NCBI GenBank assembly: GCA_018242585.1
Contig: JAFEBQ010000006.1
Coordinates: forward strand, 25,148 to 89,147
Direction: 5' to 3'
Source: Planctomycetota bacterium
GTDB taxonomy: Bacteria; Planctomycetota; Planctomycetia; Pirellulales; PNKZ01
Length of the DNA: 64,000 bases
Positions within the stretch are counted from its first letter, which is position 1. Every line of letters begins with the position of its first letter. Of the stretch, positions 1-7,774 are shown piece by piece. A program made the position numbers and the translations under genes. Under the pieces are notes generated by a model that made no database searches, was not told the DNA's origin, and worked only from the letters and a program-made list of their open reading frames with translations.

Positions 1-62
1 ACGAAGTCGATCAGTTGGCCACGGCGCTCGAAGCCGCGCGGCGCGTGATTCATCGGAAATGA
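1..62 (+). CDS. C-terminal tail of an upstream gene (partial)
   Basis: The frame beginning at base 3 is open from the window edge and ends at tga 60-62, giving the tail EVDQLATALEAARRVIHRK. It is an amphipathic, Ala/Arg-rich helix. It resembles the last helix of PLP-dependent class-V aminotransferases or cysteine desulfurases, which often end in a similar ExDxLxxAL pattern, but 19 residues cannot settle a family. Codons end mainly in G or C, which supports real coding. Confidence 0.4.
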   Translation, partial: EVDQLATALEAARRVIHRK

Positions 63-89
63 AGCTGGCGTCCGTCAAGACGCGCACCG

Positions 90-260
90 TTGGCCTACTT
101 CCCGCAATTGCACGAAACAGACTTCACGGGCCGCGAGGCGCGACGCTTGACCACGGCCGCCTGGGGCCGAATCAAACTCGACAAATTCTCGAGCAGCGTG
201 AAAAAGAAACGCAAACGCGCCGGCTGGAACAACGACGCCCCGCTAGCCATCATCTTAGTT
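90..260 (+). pseudogene. possible gene remnant, unrecognised
   Basis: After the stop at 60-62 the same frame reopens, with a ttg at 90 as the only nearby start. About 55 residues look protein-like: a segment ETDFTGREARRLTTAAWGR, a basic stretch SSVKKKRKRAGWNND, then APLAIIL. Third codon positions are G/C-rich up to about 255 and then lose that bias, and the frame runs into the end of the opposite gene. No ribosome binding site is visible. It may be the core of a decayed gene; I do not recognise the family and it could also be chance. Confidence 0.25.
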
Positions 261-1206
261 AGAGAGCGTCAGGAACTACTGGCCACTCGCAATGCACAAT
301 GTTCTCGGTCTTTACCTCGTACTCGAATTCGTCACCGGTAGCGTCAGCCTGGATCGTGACTAGGCCGCGAAACTCGCGAGGGAGAAACCATCGATTCAGA
401 TAAAAGGCAGGCGTCTGGTCGAGAGGAAAATTCCAGAGCATCTTGCCATCGGCGCTGACCGCTGGTCCCCGGCAAGTCGAAAACTCGCTCTCTGCCATTT
501 CCCCAGGACTGCGGACAGTAAAGTAGCTATCCGCATCTGGTTCTGCGCCCTGCACCAGAAAACAGAGTGTCAGGCTGCTGTAGTCGATGATCCCCACATC
601 AATCAGATCAAACAGCACGAACGCCCGATCACCCATTTCGTTGACCACCGAGGGCAGCCTGCGTTCCAGGAAGGCGTAATGGGCCCGCTGAGGGTGCAGC
701 CGTTCTTCGCGTAAAATGGCCTCACTGGCTGCCACTTCGCGCAGCGCTTCCTCCCAATCAGCGTCAGCGGGCCGATTCCCGATGCGAATTGCATCGGGGT
801 AAACCATGATGACATTGGAGCTCGCTTCGCCAATTAACGAGAATCGCCAGAGCGGGAATTTTTTCACCACATCAGCCTGAAGGCGCTTTAGCAGGCTCGG
901 CGTAAGCCAACTGTGGTCTCCAATATCCACCAATAAGGTTCGTGGCGAGCTCCAATCGCGCACCCACATGCCTGGAGATGCTAAATGATCGATTTCAGGT
1001 TTTGGCGCGGCAGGCGAGTTCTCTCGCGACCAATCTTCAGCCGCGAAATAGACGTCCCAAAACTCGAGCTCATCCCAAACAGGCAATGCGGTCGTCGACC
1101 GCAAAATCGGATACTGTTGAGACGGCGACTCCTCATCCCGAATGTTGTAGTACCCGTTGAATTCCTCTGCCGAAGGGCAGCGTTCGGAGATTGGGCGTCC
1201 TGACAT
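259..1206 (-). CDS. hypothetical protein, candidate immunity protein
   Basis: A 315-residue soluble acidic protein with no signal peptide or membrane segment. It is rich in Trp, Asp and Glu, with many Trp-Asp/Glu pairs in the N-terminal half (WDELEFWDVYFAAEDWSREN). I do not recognise a named domain. It starts 39 bases downstream of the toxin-like gene on the same strand, and gagg lies about 9 bases before its atg, so the two are probably co-transcribed. Acidic, globular, cytoplasmic proteins placed directly after a toxin gene are commonly immunity proteins; that role is inferred from context and composition only. An ordinary hypothetical protein remains possible. Confidence 0.6.
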   Translation of the reverse strand: MSGRPISERCPSAEEFNGYYNIRDEESPSQQYPILRSTTALPVWDELEFWDVYFAAEDWSRENSPAAPKPEIDHLASPGMWVRDWSSPRTLLVDIGDHSWLTPSLLKRLQADVVKKFPLWRFSLIGEASSNVIMVYPDAIRIGNRPADADWEEALREVAASEAILREERLHPQRAHYAFLERRLPSVVNEMGDRAFVLFDLIDVGIIDYSSLTLCFLVQGAEPDADSYFTVRSPGEMAESEFSTCRGPAVSADGKMLWNFPLDQTPAFYLNRWFLPREFRGLVTIQADATGDEFEYEVKTENIVHCEWPVVPDAL

Positions 1207-1245
1207 ATCGCTGCCTCAAATCGGTGGCCAGTAGGTTCCCGACCT

Positions 1246-2355
1246 TCATTTGTACTCCTTACGAGCCAGCCTCTCAAACATCTCGTCCACAGCGCTACGA
1301 AAATTGAGCGCCGCATAGGCGCCGACTTGGGTGAGAATCTCCATGTACAAACTATCATTGTCGCCGGTGAGCAGCGACTGTGCGCGAACCAAGTCGCCAG
1401 CATCGAGCGCTTCCATGGCTCGACGGTAATGCCCACTTGTCCCGGCCACCTGCAAGACGCTCGCCTGAGCCGCAATAGCTTCTCCCAGAAAGGCTGAGGC
1501 AATCGCCGCTTTGGTCAGAATATTGAAACGAGGCTGCGTCCTGATTCGACGCCCGTTTGCCATGACGTCGTCCATCGCCGTGACAACTTTGGTTCCCCTT
1601 GGAACAGCTTTTTTTATCGCTCGATTGAATGGGCCAATCACGTCGTGAGGCCTGCCATTCGATCCTTTGCCGCTTTCAATCAGATTGATGAACTCTTCCA
1701 TTTGCTCTTTGGTCATCTTCTTGATTCGCTTGCGCTCGATGAATTTGAGGATTTCTTGCTTAACAGCCTTTGTATAATCGCCATGCTTGATGCCACCGTA
1801 CTTGCCATACGAATGGGATGGATTTGTCGCTCCTGATGTCCGTCCGGCGGCATACGTAAGAGCATCGTCCCCCAATTTCGGCAGGACATCATCACTATAG
1901 ATGGCAGCTCTCGCCGCAAAATGATGGCCGTCGCCGGAAGATGCTGCCGTGAACTGCGCCACTATTGGTCGACGATTGATTAGTGCGGCGTCGCTCGGCG
2001 CGCTAGCATTCGATGCGTGGTCTCCTTCGCCACCGGTGGGGGCGAACCAGCCCGGGTTCGGCTGACTGCCGCGGCGAGGGTGCTTGGCCGGGTTCCATTC
2101 CGCCTCGTGCAATGGCGCCACGTCGCGCAGCCAACTGCGAAACTCCTCGTCGGCGCGGGCCGCCGCTTCCGCCGCCAGCTCGCGACGCAGTTGATCCGCG
2201 TGGTCCGGCGAAATGTCGGCCAGAAACTGCCGATACTCGCGCTCGTCGGGCACCGGTCGACCGAGAATCGCTTGGGCGAACTTCCAACCTTCGCTACGCT
2301 CGATTGGTTCACGACGACTGTCGGATCGTGGCGGTCGATTTCCCAAGCTCATCAT
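1246..2355 (-). CDS. polymorphic-toxin-like protein with variable C-terminal domain
   Basis: A 369-residue protein with two compositional halves. Residues about 1-115 are Arg/Glu/Ala-rich and helical, ending in the linker WNPAKHPRRG...NPGWFAPTGG, a type of pre-toxin leader I associate with planctomycete multidomain toxins. Residues about 130-300 are lower in GC and Lys-rich, with GDGHHFAARAAIYSDD, SHSYGKYGGIKHGDYTKAV and a Lys/Glu helix. The paired His, later His and His-x-x-Tyr spacing recall AHH/HNH-type His-Me finger nucleases, but I cannot assign the fold. The start at 2355 is backed by gagggg about 5 bases upstream. The gene is followed at 39 bases by a candidate immunity gene. Toxin function is inferred. 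Confidence 0.55.
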   Translation of the reverse strand: MMSLGNRPPRSDSRREPIERSEGWKFAQAILGRPVPDEREYRQFLADISPDHADQLRRELAAEAAARADEEFRSWLRDVAPLHEAEWNPAKHPRRGSQPNPGWFAPTGGEGDHASNASAPSDAALINRRPIVAQFTAASSGDGHHFAARAAIYSDDVLPKLGDDALTYAAGRTSGATNPSHSYGKYGGIKHGDYTKAVKQEILKFIERKRIKKMTKEQMEEFINLIESGKGSNGRPHDVIGPFNRAIKKAVPRGTKVVTAMDDVMANGRRIRTQPRFNILTKAAIASAFLGEAIAAQASVLQVAGTSGHYRRAMEALDAGDLVRAQSLLTGDNDSLYMEILTQVGAYAALNFRSAVDEMFERLARKEYK

Positions 2356-2469
2356 CAGTTCCCCTCAAATGAACGGTGTCAACCATCGCGCATTGTTACG
2401 ACGCCACGAGGCTAGCGATACGAGGGAAATCCCGCCAGGGAAAGAGTGGGCCACGCCAGCCCATCGCCG

Positions 2470-4035
2470 CTAAGGCCGCGAGGCGATTTCGAGATCGCTC
2501 GAACCGAGCGCGTGGCCCGTGGCGGCTTCGATGAACACCCGCACGTGGCACGCGCCGCTGGCCCCCTCGGGCACGCGCAGCGCCGCGGCGAAGCGGCCGT
2601 CGCGCACTGGGACTTGCACCGCGACCAGCCGCGGGTCGTTGGCCCGCTCATAGGTCGTGGCGAACTCGCGCTCGGCGGTCGGCGCGGGGTTCGCCCCCGC
2701 GCGGGTCGGCGCCACGAACGTCAAGCGATCGCGGCGGACGACCAACTCGACGTGGGCCACGCCGGCCGGCAAGGGCGAGTGCCCGGTGATCTCGATCATC
2801 GCGCCCGGCGTCGTTTCGGCCGGCGCGTGGACGACCGCCGCTTCGGCTGGACGAAGCCGGAGCAATGGATCCCCCAGCAGGTTGAACTGTTGAATATGGT
2901 CGCGCCGCTCGGCGGCCAGATCGCCGCTCGCCGGATTGCAGAGCCGCGCCACCGCGTCGAACATCCGCCGCTGGGCGCTGTCGCGATCCGTCGCGGCCAG
3001 GTTCTGCTTAGCCGCCAGGACCAGCTCGCCCAGCGTGGCGTGCCGCTGCTGACAATGCTCCGAAAGCAATTCGGTCGCCAGGATGCACATCGCATAGGGC
3101 ATCGTCACGCGCGAACCCGCTAGCGCCGCCACCGGACCCGAGGGGGAATTGACCAGCGCCTCGGCCAGGCTTGGCTCCAGGTCATCGAACGCGCCGGTGT
3201 AACAGGCCAACAACAGCGCGATCGTCGCCCGCCGCGCCGGCAGCGCGGCGGCATCGGTCGCGTCGAGGATCGGATAGCCGCGCTCGTTGAGCACCACGTA
3301 ATCAAGCTGCTGCGGCTGGGCATGTCCGACATAGACCCAGAACAGGCAGCCTTCGCCCAGGCGGCGCATCGTTGTGGTCCGAAATGTTTCCGCGCCGGGA
3401 AAGAACGGGCTCCGCCAGTTGGCATAGGTAAGCGTCGTCGCGTACGCGGCCGGGACATTCTGGGTCAAAATCGTTTTGGCGACGGTCTCGATGGCGGCGT
3501 CGGCCACCGGCCCAAAGCCGCCAGCGCCGGCCACCACGTTCAGTTGCCGCCGCCAGGGGCCATGATCGGTCGAACGCTCGTAACGAATGGTCCGCTCGAC
3601 CAGCGAGCGAAGTTGCTCGGGGGACCGGATCGGCAAGCGGCCCACGGCCGCGTCGGGCAAGCCGTCGTCGTCGAAGTCGCCGTAGCGACCATCGGCGGCC
3701 AGTTGGTTTTCAGGACCGAAGCGATGGACCACCTCGGAGTCGACATAGAACGTCGGCACGCTGTCGGGTCGCCGAGCCTGGATCGAGCGCGGCGAATCGG
3801 CGTCGCCCATCAGCACGACAAAGCGCGGCCGCACCGGCCCCACGGCGCGGGCGATGTTGCGCCGCGCCAGTTCAGCCGTCTCGGCCCGATCGACGACCAC
3901 TGGCTCGTGACCTTGGCTGCGACGATAGACGAGCCAGGGTTCGAGGGCCTGCCGGTACTCGGCCGGACAAACGACGACGGTATCGACCGCGCCCCACGGC
4001 AAGATTGACAAGCAAAGATAAGCGGCCAGCGACAT
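2470..4035 (-). CDS. peptidase C25 (gingipain-type) family protein
   Basis: A 521-residue probable exported cysteine peptidase of the caspase-fold clan CD. The N-terminus is short and hydrophobic (about residues 1-17). The region FVVLMGDADS (72-81) and the Asp-rich YGDFDDDGLPDAAVGRLP (118-135) match the first half of C25 catalytic domains. The catalytic dyad is visible as His238 in VYVGHAQ and Cys278 in LLACYTGAFDD. DPLLRLRP closes the catalytic part, and residues about 400-521 form a beta-rich Ig-like C-domain, as in gingipains. The ribosome binding site is weak. It seems to be a single-gene unit, since the gaps on both sides are non-coding. The substrate is unknown. Confidence 0.85.
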   Translation of the reverse strand: MSLAAYLCLSILPWGAVDTVVVCPAEYRQALEPWLVYRRSQGHEPVVVDRAETAELARRNIARAVGPVRPRFVVLMGDADSPRSIQARRPDSVPTFYVDSEVVHRFGPENQLAADGRYGDFDDDGLPDAAVGRLPIRSPEQLRSLVERTIRYERSTDHGPWRRQLNVVAGAGGFGPVADAAIETVAKTILTQNVPAAYATTLTYANWRSPFFPGAETFRTTTMRRLGEGCLFWVYVGHAQPQQLDYVVLNERGYPILDATDAAALPARRATIALLLACYTGAFDDLEPSLAEALVNSPSGPVAALAGSRVTMPYAMCILATELLSEHCQQRHATLGELVLAAKQNLAATDRDSAQRRMFDAVARLCNPASGDLAAERRDHIQQFNLLGDPLLRLRPAEAAVVHAPAETTPGAMIEITGHSPLPAGVAHVELVVRRDRLTFVAPTRAGANPAPTAEREFATTYERANDPRLVAVQVPVRDGRFAAALRVPEGASGACHVRVFIEAATGHALGSSDLEIASRP

Positions 4036-4173
4036 GTTAGTGGCGCGAATTGGACGGAGCAGGTTTCAAAGCCGGCGACAATTTATCCCCGCCAGGGGAC
4101 CAGGGACAATGTCAGTTCGGGCCGGGCCGCCCGCTGCTATCGTAGGCGCGTGCGATTCAGGCTCGCGCGGCAA

Positions 4174-4226
4174 TCACCCCTCCCTAACAGGGAGGGGCAG
4201 GGGGGAGGGTCGAGACGTCGCAAGCC
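4174..4226. repeat. palindromic intergenic repeat, copy 1
   Basis: The core ccctccctaacagggaggg is followed by a G-run and then gggtcgagacgtcgcaagcc. A second copy lies at 14831-14883 with the same order and only a few changes. Upstream flanks (gtgcgat... ctcgcgc... caatcac) are also partly shared, so the true element may reach about 80-100 bp. Confidence 0.7.
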
Positions 4227-4373
4227 AAACATTGGCGGGCACAGAGTAATTCGCTCTGAATGCAACGGTTGTCGGCTTGCAGCGCGTTTACCCTCACCAG
4301 CTTCGCTGCGCTTGCGACCTCTCCCTGAAAGGGAGAGGTGTGCCGGCGTTGCCGGCAGAAGGTATGCAAAAGG

Positions 4374-4407
4374 AAAAACGCCGCTGGCTGTTGTCAGCCA
4401 GCGGCGT
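4374..4407 (-). terminator. Rho-independent terminator of the YTV gene
   Basis: A perfect 13-bp stem, acgccgctggctg paired with cagccagcggcgt, with a 4-base loop. On the minus strand it is followed by a run of T (five A on the plus strand at 4374-4378). It lies about 40 bases after the stop of the YTV-repeat gene. Confidence 0.85.
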
Positions 4408-4447
4408 CTGGGATTGCTTTCGCGACGTTGACGAACGTGCGTCGAAA

Positions 4448-5869
4448 CTATTCCTTCGGCGCGACCTTGGTCTTCGTTTCTTCAACTGCGGCCGGGGCAT
4501 TGGGATCAGCCAGCACCGGCTTGTTCGTCAGCGTGGGTTGCTTGGTCGGCGCCTCTTGCGTGGCGGCCGGCGTCGGCTGCTGCGATGCGCTTGATTGGGT
4601 CGCAGCCGACTGAGCGGTCGCGGCCTGGGTCGTGACGGTCGCCGACTCGATGATGGTGCTCGTCGTCGGCACCGGCATCAGCGACGTGGTCGGCACCTGC
4701 ACGCTAGGCGTGGCCACTGGCAACGGATTGCCACAGGCGTCGATTGGTTCGCGATACATCACCGTCCGCGGCACTCGATAGGTATAGGTCACCGGCGTGG
4801 TCTTCTTGACCAAGCGCGGCACACGCACCGTCTCTTCAAAAGCGGCCTGGCGGCAGACGCGAACCGACACGTCCTCTTCACGCTCTTCCTGCACGGTGCG
4901 ATAGGTCGTGACCGGCACCTTGCGGACTTGCGTCTCGGGGACCATGCGGACGGTCGTGACCGGCACCTTGTTGTCGACCCGTTCACTCACCTGGCGAGTG
5001 ACCTGCACCGGCACCTTGCGAACTTCCTGGACGTACTCAGTGCGGCAGACTTGCACGGGCACCTTGCGGACCTGGACTTCATCGACGTACCGCATGGTCG
5101 TGACCGGCACCTTTTCGGTGAACGTGCGCGGCACCAAGGTCGTTTCCGGCACCTGGGCCGTGACCATGTTCGATTGCCAGACGCGCTGCACTTGGACTTG
5201 GGCGGGGGCTTGCATCGGCACCCAGGCCAGACCGCCGCGCTGGTAGTACGGCAATTGAGTCCCGGGATCGATCATGTAGGCCGATTGCTCCACGGCCAAA
5301 CGCCGCGTCACGCGGCCCGGCACACAGACGGTCTGATCGACGTAGCCTCCTTGATCGACGGTGACCGGGCGATAGGTCGTGACCGGTTCATAGCTGGTGC
5401 GCAGCTCTTCGCGCTCCGAGGTTTCACAGACTTGGCGGCGGACAACGTGGCGCTCTTCGCGCTCTTGCGTTTCATAGACTGGCCGCGCGACGGTGTAGGC
5501 TTCTTCGCGCTCGCTGGTCTCGACGACGTTGCGAATCACGTCGTAGCTGCGGTCTTCGATCCGTTGTTCATAGACCGGCTTGAAGACGGTGTACTGTTCT
5601 TCGCGCTCGCCTGTTTCGGCCACCTGGCGCTGGACGGTGTAGCGCCGCTTGCGGACTTCGGTTTCCCAAACCGGGCGGTAGCTCGTCACCTTGCGTTCGT
5701 CGTAGACGGTTTCGTACTCGACGCGATACGCGGTGACCGGACGTTCTTCGATGACCGTTTCATAACGGACGCGATACTCGGGACCGCAACAACTTTGCGC
5801 GCGAGTATCATTGGCCGGCAGCACGGCCGCGCAGCCCACACCCACCAACATCAGCTTGAACAATTGCAT
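4448..5869 (-). CDS. YTV-repeat exported cell-surface protein
   Basis: A 473-residue protein with an N-terminal signal peptide (MQLFKLMLVGVGCAAVLPA). From about residue 28 it is almost wholly imperfect repeats of beta-strand character: RVRYETVIEERPVTAYRV, YTVQRQVAETGEREE, YTVFKPVYE, YTVARPVYETQEREE, then VRKVPVTT/VQVCRTEYV-type units from about 240. Strings of alternating charged and Thr/Val/Tyr residues with scattered Cys are the hallmark of YTV proteins, described in Rhodopirellula and linked there to the cell wall. The last 85 residues are a Ser/Thr/Pro/Ala-rich low-complexity tail. A strong terminator follows the gene. Cell-wall placement is family knowledge, not visible here. Confidence 0.85.
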   Translation of the reverse strand: MQLFKLMLVGVGCAAVLPANDTRAQSCCGPEYRVRYETVIEERPVTAYRVEYETVYDERKVTSYRPVWETEVRKRRYTVQRQVAETGEREEQYTVFKPVYEQRIEDRSYDVIRNVVETSEREEAYTVARPVYETQEREERHVVRRQVCETSEREELRTSYEPVTTYRPVTVDQGGYVDQTVCVPGRVTRRLAVEQSAYMIDPGTQLPYYQRGGLAWVPMQAPAQVQVQRVWQSNMVTAQVPETTLVPRTFTEKVPVTTMRYVDEVQVRKVPVQVCRTEYVQEVRKVPVQVTRQVSERVDNKVPVTTVRMVPETQVRKVPVTTYRTVQEEREEDVSVRVCRQAAFEETVRVPRLVKKTTPVTYTYRVPRTVMYREPIDACGNPLPVATPSVQVPTTSLMPVPTTSTIIESATVTTQAATAQSAATQSSASQQPTPAATQEAPTKQPTLTNKPVLADPNAPAAVEETKTKVAPKE

Positions 5870-6317
5870 GGCTTCGTCATCCCCGTGTTCTGAAGCAAGC
5901 TCCCCTGGTGCAAATCAACGTATGACGGCAGCCCAATCCGTGGCCCTCCCTTGATGGCGGCATCAGGTACAACGCCGCCGACAAAAGTTCCCGTTCAATT
6001 CGAGTCCCAACTGAACTCTGGCGAATTAACGCCCGGCTTGCAAACAGAACATTTTAACAGCCGGACGAACACGCTCAGGAAGCACCAAGCCGACAAGCAC
6101 TTGCGACTGGAAAAAAACCTTCAAGTTTTTTACTGTTGCAACCGCGGCTTGGTTCGCGCTCGCGCTGCGATTTCGCCACGTGCTGTCGCCGCGCGACAAC
6201 TCACGTGATTGATTCGCGAAACACGAACGACGCGCGACCGCGAAAAAGCTTGGATTTCCAGTGTAATCCGAGATGCTGCCGCCGCAATCAGCGCCGGCAG
6301 CGATAGCGGCGGTCAAG
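5870..6317. other. non-coding gap upstream of the YTV gene
   Basis: No convincing gene on either strand. It is less GC-rich than its surroundings around 6020-6140. An imperfect hairpin aaaaaaccttcaagtttttt lies near 6111-6130. The minus-strand promoter of the YTV gene should be here, but I could not pick a reliable one. Confidence 0.5.
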
Positions 6318-7334
6318 CTAGGGGGTCTGTGTCGATTGTGCCGGCGCGGCGGCCAACTCCTGGGCGACGATCTTGGCTTCGAGCGCCACTTGCCCCAAGT
6401 CGGACTCGCGGCTCAGCCGTTCCGCCGCGGCCGCGAGCTTGGTGCGATCGACCGTAGCGTTGTGTTCGACCAACTGCTTTGCGCCGCGCAAGCCGTTCAT
6501 CAAGATGCTCAGCCGCTTGGCCTCGCGGAGCTTGGTTTCGTCTTCGACGTCAATGCCAGCGCGCTCGTCGGGATTGAGCATTTCGAGCAACACCGGTACG
6601 GCCCGGTCGTCACCCATCCGCGCCAACATCGTGGCCGCGTTGTAGCGCACGTCGGGAAACCGATCGGCAACCAGCCCTTGCAGTCGCTGTTGCGCCTGGG
6701 GTCCGCCATAGGCCGACAATACAAACGCGCTGGTCGAGCGCATGTTCGGCGCGTCGGCGTCGGCCTCGCGCAGCGCCAGCTCGAGCACCTCGGGATGAGC
6801 CCCGCGCGCGAACGACGGCGAGTCGGCCACCACGCTGGCCACGGCGCGCAGCGCCGCGAAGCGCGTGCTGGCATCGGCCTTGTTGGCGGGGTCGGCCGCG
6901 CGCACCAGCACCGGCAACACTACCTCGGGCAATTGAAACCGCCCCAGCGCGCCGCACAGGAAGACTTGCAACTGCAAGTCTTCTTTCTCGGTTCGGTGGG
7001 CGTCGAGTTCGCGCCCCAGAATCTCGGTCAGCCGCTGCGCCAATTTCGGGTCGTGGCGCAAGTCGGCGTGGCGCGGATCGCGCAGCGCTTCGGCCAGGTT
7101 GTAGGCCGCCTGCCAGCGAACCGCGTTGTTCCGTTCGAGCGCGTCGAGATACGAGTAAGGATCGCTTCCCGAGCGGACCAGCCAGACCACCGCCAACCAC
7201 GCCACCGCCAACGCGGTAACGATCCCGGCCGGAATCAGGAACAGCTTGACCAGGAATTGAGCGTCGGGGGGCTGGACCGGGGGCAGGGCGTCGTCAGGGG
7301 AAAAACGCGGCGAATCTTGCGGCATGTCGGCCAT
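6318..7334 (-). CDS. membrane-anchored HEAT-repeat protein
   Basis: A 338-residue protein with a Pro-rich cytoplasmic start, one membrane segment at about 28-52 (FLVKLFLIPAGIVTALAVAW), and helical repeats after it. Units such as NAVRWQAAYNLAEALRD, VRYNAATMLARMGDDRAV and STRFAALRAVASVV follow the HEAT/PBS-lyase-like pattern. It probably works as a protein-protein scaffold at the membrane; no enzymatic motif is seen. A second atg lies three codons in. The gene is divergent from the FHA gene and both may share the 440-bp control region between them. Confidence 0.75.
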   Translation of the reverse strand: MADMPQDSPRFSPDDALPPVQPPDAQFLVKLFLIPAGIVTALAVAWLAVVWLVRSGSDPYSYLDALERNNAVRWQAAYNLAEALRDPRHADLRHDPKLAQRLTEILGRELDAHRTEKEDLQLQVFLCGALGRFQLPEVVLPVLVRAADPANKADASTRFAALRAVASVVADSPSFARGAHPEVLELALREADADAPNMRSTSAFVLSAYGGPQAQQRLQGLVADRFPDVRYNAATMLARMGDDRAVPVLLEMLNPDERAGIDVEDETKLREAKRLSILMNGLRGAKQLVEHNATVDRTKLAAAAERLSRESDLGQVALEAKIVAQELAAAPAQSTQTP

Positions 7335-7671
7335 CGGGGTACTCGTCGGGCGCGCGGGTTAGCCCGGCCAGGGGGCGGCCGTCAGGGGCCAGAAAGCTCA
7401 CGCACGGGCCGCGTGTCCCCCTCGATCGATCGGGCAATGCCCTCAGTGTAGAACCAGGGCCGAGAGCGTCAATGCCGCGAATCCGCACACAAACCCGAGG
7501 TTTTCCGGGCAGATTTGTCCTCGGGCGGCGGTGCCGCGTGGGACGTTGATGAATAGAATTTGCTCATTGCCCGCCTGCGCCTCCGGGCCCCTACTTTGGG
7601 GCCGTGGCACGGCGGCTCAAGCGGTTTGTCGCAACGGATTTAACGCCTGGCCGGAGTCATGGGGCCAAAAG

Positions 7672-7699
7672 TTGCGACCGTGTTTTCTGTAGGTATAGT
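7672..7699 (+). promoter_or_regulatory. candidate sigma70-type promoter of the FHA gene
   Basis: ttgcga at 7672-7677, a 16-base spacer, and tatagt at 7694-7699, about 75 bases before the FHA start. The rest of the 7335-7774 gap holds no gene that I can see. The same tatagtaagg string occurs directly before the phosphohexomutase gene at 40285, which suggests a shared -10 form. Confidence 0.4.
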
Positions 7700-7774
7700 A
7701 AGGTTTTGGCTCGTTTTCGGCGCTCCCGGGGCGCGCACCGGGCGCCGCTGACTTAGTCGGAGTCGGTTACGACG

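Larger units (their letters stand above)
4036..4447. other. non-coding gap with palindromic elements
   Basis: No convincing gene. It holds the G-rich palindromic repeat at 4174-4226, a second small palindrome of the same style (cctctccctgaaagggagagg near 4318-4338) and the terminator of the YTV gene. The 5' end presumably carries the promoter of the C25 peptidase gene, but I see no clear -10/-35 pair. Confidence 0.6.

Noticed and set aside
4595..5893. 432-codon plus-strand frame opposite the YTV gene
   Set aside because: His/Arg-rich shadow of the repeat gene; the minus strand has a signal peptide, repeats and a terminator.
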